Shown here: positions 1-8,900 of the stretch, one piece after another
Position numbering within the stretch: the stretch's first letter is position 1
Layout of the letters: each line of letters begins with the position of its first letter
NCBI GenBank assembly: GCA_001898235.1
Contig: MKTN01000071.1
Location: forward strand, 103,942 to 167,941
Reading direction: 5' to 3'
Source: Gammaproteobacteria bacterium 39-13
GTDB lineage: Bacteria > Pseudomonadota > Gammaproteobacteria > Berkiellales > Berkiellaceae
Length of the DNA stretch: 64,000 bases
Notes under the pieces: model-generated
Seen by the model: the letters and a program-made list of their open reading frames with translations, nothing else
Databases searched by the model: none
What the model was told of the DNA's origin: nothing
Made by a program: the position numbers and the translations under genes

Positions 1-297
1 AATTTAAATTAGCTTGTTTCAAAAATGAAAGCATTAGAGCGTTTTCATTTTATTACCCCCAACGATTTGCCTTGCGTCCCAGGTGTTATTTTCAATCTTT
101 CCAGGGGAAATCAACAACAAATTATCCAACTGAGAGATTTTTTAAGCGAACGCGGTTGGCACCTTCCTATCTTTGAATCTGTTTATTCATCTGATAATTT
201 ACCCGCAGCTAGAATCATGGTGCGGTACGGATTCAATGAAACACTCATTAATGAACTTATCCATGATTTGAATGCATTTTTCAACAGCCGAAGGTGA
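1..297 (+). pseudogene. C-terminal part of a glutamate decarboxylase-like PLP enzyme, probably broken
   Basis: The 90 residues readable from the ATG at 25 resemble the C-terminal small domain of group II PLP decarboxylases of the glutamate decarboxylase type. The pattern 'F-x-F-I-T ... PGVIFNL ... LRDFLSERGWHLPIF ... ARIMVRYGFNETLINELIHDL' matches the family's 'RGWQVPAF ... RIxxRxGF ... LLxDL' end. The family is normally about 450-470 residues, and its PLP lysine and catalytic core are not in the window. The homologous register seems to continue upstream of the ATG (L-V-S-K), but an in-frame TAG lies at 10-12 and the ATG lacks a Shine-Dalgarno sequence. This suggests a nonsense mutation or a remnant rather than an independent 90-residue gene. 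Only three codons before the TAG are visible, so a different gene end upstream cannot be excluded. Confidence 0.5.
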
Positions 298-301
298 CTT
301 T

Positions 302-1333
302 ATGCAGGAAATCTCTCGCCCGCAAAACCATCGAGAAATAATGGAATTTTACTATCATCTTATTGCCGGTGGCGTTCGCTTAAGATTGCTAGAATCAGTT
401 ATAGATTTCAATTTGCCTGAATTAATAGGTGAGAGTACCTTAACTGAAGCAGAAATCATAGAAAAACTAGAACTCTCTCCTCAACGCGCAAAAAAATGGC
501 TTTATCTTTTAACCACAGAGCGTTTTCTCACTCTATGCGAAATGAAAGAGCAAAATACCAATGGCTACTGCCTTGGTCCGGTGTTAAAAGTCTTATGTGA
601 TAATGTCGATAAATGGTGGTTTTTTAAACAAATGGACTACTCTTGGCGCAGCGTTGCTTATGAAAATACTAACGCCATTCTTCAGGGAGCGCCAATCACC
701 TATGATGTTAATTGGCCACCCAGCACCCCTGAGGATTCTCTTCTATTAGAAGAATGGATGCACCGCACAGCCCTAACCGCTATTACTATTTTACAAAAAT
801 ATTTCCCGAGAACAAAGCCCAAAACTCTATTAGATGTGGGCGGTGGCGATAGCACCATCGCCTGTTATTTTGCGCATAAATACCCTGATCTTCATTTTAC
901 TATTTATAACTTACCGGAAGCCATTAAGCTTGCAACACAAAGAATTAGCAAGGAAAAATTGGAGGATAGAATTCACTTAGTCACTGGGAACTTTCTCGAA
1001 GATGAAAGTTTCCCACTTGGATTCGATATTGTGCTTTTTTCTCGAGTCTTATGTGATTGGCCTGAAGATGTTTGTCAAAAATTATTAACCATGGCTTACA
1101 ACGCACTTAACGAAGGCGGCACGCTTATTATTTGCGAGCCCTTTAAAGAGCTAAACCAAGATTTTTTACTTGTATGGGAATTTCGTTATATGTTTTGGGA
1201 TAACTTTGGCAAAGCTGTTTTTAAAGAATCTACGCTTTATCAACGTATGTTGACAGAAATTGGCTTTAAGGATTTCGAATTTTCCCCTGTGGATGATGAA
1301 GGGATCTACCGGGTTTTGAAAGCAAAAAAATAA
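302..1333 (+). CDS. SAM-dependent O-methyltransferase (plant-type / hydroxyneurosporene family)
   Basis: A 343-residue protein with the two-part layout of class I O-methyltransferases. The N-terminal winged-helix dimerisation domain covers roughly residues 10-100. The Rossmann SAM-binding domain has motif I 'LLDVGGGDSTIACYFA' near residue 180 and a later 'GGTLIICEP' strand. Such enzymes methylate hydroxyl groups of small aromatic or polyketide-like molecules; the substrate cannot be read from sequence. An ATG ten codons upstream (272) is possible, but GAAGGTGA lies 4-5 bases before the ATG at 302, so I chose that start. The 272 start would overlap the end of the decarboxylase remnant. A strong bidirectional terminator follows at 1351-1378. 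Confidence 0.85.
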   Translation: MQEISRPQNHREIMEFYYHLIAGGVRLRLLESVIDFNLPELIGESTLTEAEIIEKLELSPQRAKKWLYLLTTERFLTLCEMKEQNTNGYCLGPVLKVLCDNVDKWWFFKQMDYSWRSVAYENTNAILQGAPITYDVNWPPSTPEDSLLLEEWMHRTALTAITILQKYFPRTKPKTLLDVGGGDSTIACYFAHKYPDLHFTIYNLPEAIKLATQRISKEKLEDRIHLVTGNFLEDESFPLGFDIVLFSRVLCDWPEDVCQKLLTMAYNALNEGGTLIICEPFKELNQDFLLVWEFRYMFWDNFGKAVFKESTLYQRMLTEIGFKDFEFSPVDDEGIYRVLKAKK

Positions 1334-1350
1334 ACCTAAAATTCAGCGCA

Positions 1351-1378
1351 AAAAAAAACCGCGCAACGCGCGGTTTTT
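1351..1378. terminator. bidirectional rho-independent terminator
   Basis: Six-base-pair GC stem (CCGCGC at 1359-1364, GCGCGG at 1368-1373, loop AAC) with an A-tract before it and TTTTT after it. It can end both the methyltransferase gene and the convergent gene at 1395-2069. Confidence 0.8.
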
Positions 1379-1394
1379 GAAGCCCTTTTAACTT

Positions 1395-2069
1395 TTATTT
1401 AGCAGGCCGTGGTGCAGCTGCTTTTGCTGCTTGCATCGCTGCCATCTGAGCCGCTCTATCTGATGCGAGATCGTCCCTAGGGCCTTCTTTTTTGGTCTCT
1501 TCGATATTCTTATGCAAGATCTCTCTTTGCGCAGGCGTAAGAACACTAGCACCCATCATCTGCTCTAAGTATTGATATCCTTGACTATATTGCGCTTCTA
1601 ACCAGTTTGGTGGGGGTACAAAGCCATTGCGGCGAATAGCAGCCCTAAAACCTGAATCATTGATATCTTGATCCTGTGGATAAGGTTTTTGATCAAAATC
1701 TGGTTCACCCTTTTCATTCAAAGGATGAATATCAGGAAACTTCCCATTTGCATCTGCTTTATAGGCAATGCCTAATTGCTCAGCTTTAGAAAAGTCGCGC
1801 TTTTGTACCAAATAATGCGTTTGAAAAAGCCATTGGAACAAATTGCAAATCATGATCATTAAAATTTCACCCGTCACACCTTCTGCGGTTAGACCGGCCA
1901 AATGATCTGCTTTTTCCATCGCACTTTGCGTATGCGCTTGTGTGCCACCGCTTTTGTAAATATTTTGCTGTGTGCCACGACGATTTTTCAGGCGTTCTTC
2001 CCGTTCTTTTTTCTTGCGCTTTTGCTCTTCTACCGCTGCATGGCGGTTTAATGCATATAATTCAGGCAT
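1395..2069 (-). CDS. hypothetical protein, paralogue of the 2310-2864 gene
   Basis: A 224-residue protein I do not recognise. It starts MPELYALN and has a basic charged N-terminus (about residues 10-35). A central conserved module around residues 52-90 reads 'HLAGLTAEGVTGEIL' followed by a hydrophobic stretch ending 'LFQTHY', then a region with 'FPDIHPL' and 'PDFDQKP'. The C-terminus is rich in Ala and Met. The same blocks occur in the same order in the next gene, so the two are tandem paralogues. The hydrophobic module also resembles the 'GEMMAW...LF' segments of the giant protein at 2914-10983. GGAG lies upstream of the ATG. The hydrophobic stretch could be an amphipathic or membrane helix. 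A type IV-secreted protein is possible but unproven. Confidence 0.65.
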   Translation of the reverse strand: MPELYALNRHAAVEEQKRKKKEREERLKNRRGTQQNIYKSGGTQAHTQSAMEKADHLAGLTAEGVTGEILMIMICNLFQWLFQTHYLVQKRDFSKAEQLGIAYKADANGKFPDIHPLNEKGEPDFDQKPYPQDQDINDSGFRAAIRRNGFVPPPNWLEAQYSQGYQYLEQMMGASVLTPAQREILHKNIEETKKEGPRDDLASDRAAQMAAMQAAKAAAPRPAK

Positions 2070-2309
2070 AAAGTTGCTCCAAACCTATAAAAAACTGTTG
2101 TTGGCGTTCATTTAACCATGGAACTAACAAAAAGTAAAGTTAGCTATTCGCCAAAATAATCGCTCTGCTAAGAAATATGGGGATGAGTCTATGCTTTCCA
2201 ATGGAGAGAGCAAGACAAAATGCGTAAACAAGATAAAAGGTCTATTTAAGAAGATAAATTGAAATAACCGTGCCCGTGCAATAACACGGTTATTTTTATT
2301 GGAAAACTA
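2070..2309. other. intergenic region between the two small paralogues
   Basis: No convincing ORF. It should carry the promoter of the 1395-2069 gene and holds the terminator of the 2310-2864 gene at 2262-2295. Confidence 0.5.
2262..2295 (-). terminator. rho-independent terminator
   Basis: Eleven-base stem AAATAACCGTG (2262-2272) pairing with CACGGTTATTT (2285-2295) and a 12-base loop, just downstream of the minus-strand gene ending at 2310. Both flanks are A/T-rich. Confidence 0.65.
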
Positions 2310-2864
2310 TCACTTGGGACGGGGCATTGCCATATTTCTTGCCGCCATATCAGATGCTAAGTCTCGTCCAGATTTATGTGAAGTACCCCACATTTGCGAT
2401 TCATACAGTTTCCATTGCTCTGCAATCGCCCTATTCATATCAGGAGGAGGAACATAGCCATTGGCAATCACTTCTTCAGCTGAGGCTGTCCCATCGGTGT
2501 TAGGCTTAGCATCAAAATCAGGTAATCCATCTTCACCCAAAGGATATATCTTAGGCCATTTACCGCTACGCTTTTGCATATAGGCAATATCATTGTCCTG
2601 GGCGTTTTTGAACTGCCTTTCTTGAACATGGTATTGCGTCTGAAATAACAACATTAAAGCATTTACCAACCAAATGGTTAATATTTCCCCTGCTACGCCT
2701 TCAGGGGTGAGGCCCGCTAAATGTGCCGCTTTTTGCATGGCACCTTCTCTGGCAGCTGCCTCAGGAGATCCCGAAGACGGAAAAACCTTTTTCTGTTTTG
2801 CCATTCTATCTTCAAAATCTTTTTTTCGTTTTGCAGCAGCATTCAGTGCATGAATTCTTGGCAT
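2310..2864 (-). CDS. hypothetical protein, paralogue of the 1395-2069 gene
   Basis: A 184-residue protein of unknown function with GAGGAG before its ATG. It begins MPRIHALN, like its neighbour (MPELYALN). It shares the module 'HLAGLTPEGVAGEIL', a hydrophobic helix ending 'LFQTQYHVQER', and a 'PKIYPLGEDGLPDFDAKP' segment. The C-terminus 'SGRDLASDMAARNMAM' also matches the neighbour's 'RDDLASDRAAQMAAM'. It lies downstream of the giant macro-domain gene on the same strand, so the three genes may belong to one functional group. The family is unknown to me. Confidence 0.65.
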   Translation of the reverse strand: MPRIHALNAAAKRKKDFEDRMAKQKKVFPSSGSPEAAAREGAMQKAAHLAGLTPEGVAGEILTIWLVNALMLLFQTQYHVQERQFKNAQDNDIAYMQKRSGKWPKIYPLGEDGLPDFDAKPNTDGTASAEEVIANGYVPPPDMNRAIAEQWKLYESQMWGTSHKSGRDLASDMAARNMAMPRPK

Positions 2865-2913
2865 ATCATCTCCTCATGTCCAATATTGACCAATTAAATA
2901 TATGAATTAATAA

Positions 2914-5900
2914 TTACCCGAATCCTTTTTTCATACCTTTGCTCGCAGTGTTTTCTTGGCTTTCTTTAGGCGCTTCTTCCATGGGTCCTTTTGCAAGATC
3001 TTTTAATTTACCAACAGTTTTATTAAATATATCTTTAAATGCCGTAATAAGTTCTTCGCCCTGTTTACTACCTTCTTTACCTTGTTTATCCTGTGCAGGC
3101 CCATTAGGTGCTTGGTTGCATTCTTCGCAAATATCAGCCAATGCATTTAAAGTATCGCCAAGCTTACCGACGAGATTTCCTCCACTGGTGAGCTTATCCA
3201 ATTTATCAACCACTTTACCGGCAACTTTTCCTACAACCTCACCAACCATTCCTGACGCTGGTGGCGGGATCCCCATGGCTTCTGCCGCCATGGTTCCCCC
3301 AATCTTTCCAAGTGCTTCTGCTTTTTCCTTTTTAGAACCATTGGCCAGTTTGTCCATGGTTTCTGGATCCATTCCTCCCATACTTCCCATGCCGCCGCCT
3401 TGTTGCATGCCTTTTGTTGCTTCCCCACCAGGCATTTCCCCACCAGGCTTTTCCCCACCAGGCTTTTCCCCGCCTTTTTTGCCGGATAATTCTTTGGCAT
3501 CTTTATCATCCATCATTCCTTTGCCAAAAGAGGCACCACTTGTTAACCCCTTAATCGCATCCTTAAAAGCATCTACAATTTGTTCAATTTGCTTTGTGAT
3601 ATCTTGATCTTGACCACCACCGCCAGGACCACCTTTCCCGCCTTCGAGTGCATTGGTAATTTTGCCTACAGCACCCATTACAGGTCCCATGACCTTCGAG
3701 GCAATATTAGTTCCTAAATCAGTTTGCTTTCCATTAGGTTTTTCGCCATTTTCCGTTAAACTCCCTTGAGGACCTTGTGGTTCTTTTCCGTTAGATTTGG
3801 CTCCTTCAGTAGGAGGGGACATACCTTGCATTGGAGACATGCCGCCGGATGAAGGGCCTTCAGATGAGAGTCCTTCCATGGGAGATTTGCCGCCGGAAGT
3901 GGGGCCTTCTCCCATAGAAGTCATTGAGGTCATTGAAGACATCGGAGAAGATCCTTTATCATTCTCTTTTTTGGATTTTGCTGAGCTTTCTTTTTCACTA
4001 CTCTCTTCTTCTTTTTTCCCACCAGATTTCCCAGGACTCATTCCGGGTGACATTCCCGGCGTACTGGCAGAAAGTTCTTCTTCTTCACCTTCACCACTCT
4101 GATTGGCCTCACCTTCTTTCTTACCCTTTTTATCTTTATCGTCTTCACCAGGCGATTCTTCTCCCGTTAAGCTTTGAACAAATTCACCAGGCTTGGAAGC
4201 AGTCTCGTTGTCTTTACTGCTTGTACCTGGCATTTCTTCACCAGGCATAGAAGTGCTTGTGGGACTCTCACCCATAGGTGTTTCGCCGGTAGAAGAGCCA
4301 GGGATTGATTGAGAAAGTTCTTGCTCCTCATCTGCCGTTTCTTCTTCCTCTTTTTCTCCTTCACCAGGAGAAACAGACATCACTTGTTCTTTGTCTGCTT
4401 CTTCATCTTCTTTTTCAGTCAATTCTTCATCAGGAGCCTGCAGATCATTCACTTCAGATTTAGCGGTTTCGAGTTCTTTGCCTTTTTCTTGTAGATTGTC
4501 TTCTTTATCTTTTAAATTTCCTTTGGCTGATTCATTTTCTGCTTTTTTAGCATCTAAATTATCATTCTTTTCTTGAAGATTATTCTCTTTATCATCAACA
4601 ATGCCTTGCTTTTTATCAACGTCTTTATCTAATCCGTCTTTCTTAGCTTGTAAGGTTTCATGATCTTTTTGCTTTTGCTCATAATCTTCTTTTGCTTTAT
4701 CTAATTCTTTTTGTTTTTCTTCATCCAGTGCTGTGTCTTCCTTAGGTTTTAAACCTTCATATTTCTGTTGTGCTTCTTCTAAATCTTTAGTTGATTGCTC
4801 AAGCTCTTTATCAGCCTCCTCTTGTGCTTTTTGTGCTTCTTCTAAATCTTTTTGAGCTTCTTCTAATTCTTGTTCAGCTTGTTTTTGTTCTTCTTCAGCT
4901 TCAATTTGTGCCTGTTCAGCTTCTTCTTGCGCCTCTTTAGCTTCATCCCTTTCTCGTTCAGCCTCATCATAGGCTTTTTGTGCTTCATCTTGTTTTTGTT
5001 TAGCTTCTTCTAATTCTTTGTTTTGTTGTTCATTATCTAAGGTTAAACCCATTTGCTTGTTGAGATTTTCAAGTTCTTGTTTCTGATCGTTGACTTTTTG
5101 AATTTTTTCTTCAGCTTCTTTTTTCTCTGCTTCAGCTTTAGCTTTTATCTTTTCTTCTTCTTTAATTTTAGCTTCTTGTTCTGCTTGCTGTTTCTTAAGA
5201 TCAGCTTGTTCTTGTTTTAAGCGTTCTTGCTCTTTATTTAATCTATCAATCTCTTCTTTATCTTTTTCAGGTTTTAACTTTTCAGCTTCGAGCTTTTCTT
5301 TGTTTTCTTTAATAGCTTGTTCATTTTCTTTTAAATCCTTTTCTACTTTAGCTTTTGCTTCTTCAGCTTCGCGCATTCTACGTTCAGCATTTTCAATTTT
5401 CTCTTGTGCTTCTTTTTGATTCTTAACATTGCGATCCATTTTTCCAGAAGCAAGATCAGTGATGTGATCTTCGTAAGATTTAATTCCACGTTTGTAGCTT
5501 TCTAATTTATCATTAGCTTCATCCAACTTGGTTTGTAATTCTTTACCTCGTTTAGTGCCAGGCCCACCTGCATCGTCAAGATCAGATTTTAATTTAGCAA
5601 TTTGTTTCTCAAGTTTGCCCGCTTTATCATGCAAGTTCTTCAATTGCTTCAATTGTGGCTGGATATTTTTAAAATCCTTTTCTGCCATTGTTGCCCTTAG
5701 CGCACGATAACCTGCAGTCACACCACCAGCAACGGGCACAGCAAATAAGCTAAATAAGGCTTTCATTGCCCATGCCATCATCTCACCTGCATAAACATTT
5801 GGATCTTTGGCGTTTCCTTCAGGTGTTTTATCACTGGGAATATTCTTGGGCGACCAAGCATCCTTCATTGCCGCTTTCATTTGTGAAGGCACTTTTTTCA

Positions 5901-8900
5901 ATGCGGCTTGGCGCAACTGAACTCTTCCTTCAGGCGTATCTTTTTGCCTTGTGGCTTTAAGTTTTGTGCTGTCTTTATCTTTAGCGGTAGCTTCTTTATC
6001 TTTAGCCGTAGTCTCTTTATCTTTGGTGTCTTTAGTGTCTTCTGCGCCAGGTTTAGGCTTAGGCTTAGCTGTATTCCTAGATTCTTCACTTGAGCTTTCT
6101 AAAACAGGGGTTTCTGATTCTGACTTGGGTGGCTTAGTGTCTGATTCTGGCTTAGGTTGTTTATTAGCGGAAGTTTTTTCTTGTAAGGCTTCTTCTTTTT
6201 CATTTTCATCTTGTTCATCAAGTGTTTCATCGTTAGCAGGTGTTTCAGCCTCCAACACTGCTTCCTCATCTTCTGTTTTTTCTGTTTCTAGTTCTTCATC
6301 TTCCGTTTTCTCACTCTCATCTAAACTGACACCTTGAGGTTTATTTGCACTATCTACTGTATCAAATCGTTGCTGCTGTTCAGCTCTTTTATCTACATCT
6401 TTATTAGCATCCGCCAATTGCTTATTAAGAGATTTCTCTTCTTTATCTAGAGCTTTTAACTCATTCGCAGCTTCTTTTTGCAATGCCTTCTCACCGTCTA
6501 GGACTTCCTGCAAAGATTTTTCATCGTCTTTTAATCCTTGCAATTTATTCGGATCTTTTTCATTTTTTTGATCTTCCTGATTTTGACGAAGCATTTCTTC
6601 TAATCCCTTCACATTCGCATCAATTTCTGCTTTTGCTCCTTCTTTAAGTTCCTTTTGTGCTTGCAGATCTTCCAAGCGTTGCTCTAATCCTTGTTTCGAT
6701 TTATTAGCACTTTCCATTTTTTCTTTTAAAGTATCACCGACATGATTTCTATATCCTTCGATACCTTTATCATAAGCTTCCAACTTAGCTTGATCTTTAG
6801 CAAGCTTATCCTTTAATCCTTCTAACTCCTTAGAATTTGGATCTTCCTTTTCCATTTTTTTAATTTTTGCATCTTGTTTTTCGATAGAGTCTGCCAATTT
6901 ATCACGTTTATCCATCAACTTTTCCATGCGATCAAGCTGGGGGGTGATCTTATTCAATAGTCCATCTTCTCGTTTCGCTAAGACAGCATTTGCGGCTGCT
7001 TTAATCCCAAGCCCGGCACCACCAAATAGCATCGCTAGCAACCATGCCATCATTTGACCTGTTGCTTCCCCAGGATCATCGGCAAGTTTAGGCGGACCTG
7101 CTTTTAACATTTCTTTGGCATCATGACCTGCTTCTTTAATTTTTGCCTTATATTCACCGCGCTTACCACGAGGACCATAATTTCTTTGCGCGGCTCTCAA
7201 AGCAGCTTTCCTTTTCTCTTCTTCAGATTCAGTTGCATTTTTTGCGTCCTTGGCTGCTTTTTCTGCTTCAAGCTGCTTTTTCATTTGCGGATCAAATTCT
7301 GATATTTTCTCTTTTAAAGAAGTAGATTTTTCCTGGTTTTCAGAAAGAGATTTTTGATTATTAGAAAGTGAAGATTCGTGCTCTTTTAATCTGGTTTGTG
7401 CTTCTTTTGTAGTAACACCGCTTGCTTCAATTTTACGTTTTGACTCCGTAATTGCTACAGAATTAGCTGCTATGCTGCCCTGAGCTTGCTCAATTTGATC
7501 TTTTGCGTTAGAAACTTTTCCTTCTAACTCTGATCTTTCTGCATTTAATTTTACAATAACTGACTGCGCTTCTCTCTCGAATTCTCCATGCTCTTTACTT
7601 TGAGTTGTTTTATCAAAAGGGTTTTTCTGTTTAACGAGATCTTGTTGTTGTTGATCTATTTCTTTTATTCGAGCTTGATTAGCTTCCATCTCAGGCTGGA
7701 GTTTCTCAATCGTTGCTTGGTAACCTTTATTATTCGTTTCCCAATCCTTAATTTTTTGTCCCTCGATCTTTTGCGCTTCTTGTTCTTTCGCTATGATCCC
7801 TTTTTCTTTACTAACACCCTCTTCGTCAGCTTTAACTTTTTGCTGTAATTCCACTTCTTGAGCTTTAGTCTCTTTGAGATCATCATAGAGTTTTTTCTGA
7901 CCTTCGGTTTTGGCTTTTTCTTTGCCAACATCTGCTAATTTTGCTTTATTTTCATCAATTTTTTGGCTAAGTGATTTTTCCTTTGCTTGCAATTCACCTT
8001 GCGTCTTTTCAAGTGAGCTCAATTTGGTGTCAAGTTGTGTGAGGTTATTTTTTTGTTCAGATAACTTAGTTTGCAGTGCAGATTGCTCAGCTTTTAAATT
8101 ACTTAATTTGCTATTTTCTGCTTCAAGCTGGTTCTTAAGTTCATCCAATTCTGTTTTGGATTTTTCTAACGCTGCTTTTTCTTGCGGTAACGCATCCTCA
8201 CCTATTTCTTCTTGTTTTTCCTTGATACCTTGCTCCATTTTTCTGACATCTTCAGATAAATTTTTAACTTTTTCTTCCTGCTTACTTGTTTCTTCATTTT
8301 TAGCATCAAGAGCAGCTTGGGTTTTAGGGATTTCAGTTTCTAGCGTTGTTTTTTCGGCCTGAGTACTTTTTATGTCTTTATCAACACCGATAAGTTGCGC
8401 TTTTGTTTGTTCTAAAGCTTGTGTATCTGATTCGATATTACTCTTTAAAGTTGTTTCTTGTTTTGCTAACTCCTGAATCTTTTTATCAAGTTCTTGTGAT
8501 TTTTGTTCAGCGGCTTCCTTTTCTTTCTGCGGCGTAGGCGTTGATTCTTTTGCTTTATCTTTTTGATCTTTATCTGCTTCTTTAGCACGCTGCTCTTCTT
8601 GTTGCGCTCTTTGATGCTCAAGTTCTGCTGCATGCTCAAGAGACGCAGTCTTATCTTCTTTTGCTTTGGTTTCAAGTGCTTTGATATTGTCAATTTTTTT
8701 CGCCAACTCTTGTTGCATCTGGGCAATTTGCGCTAAATCTTCTTGTTTTGCGATTTCTCCTTTTTTCAAAGCAGCAATAACATTGTATTTTTGATTGTAT
8801 TCTTTTAAGTCTGATTCCACGTTAGTTTGTTTTTCTTTAGGTATTCCCTCAATTTTTTCCATTAGAGATTTATGCGTTTTATTTACGCTATCAACACTAG

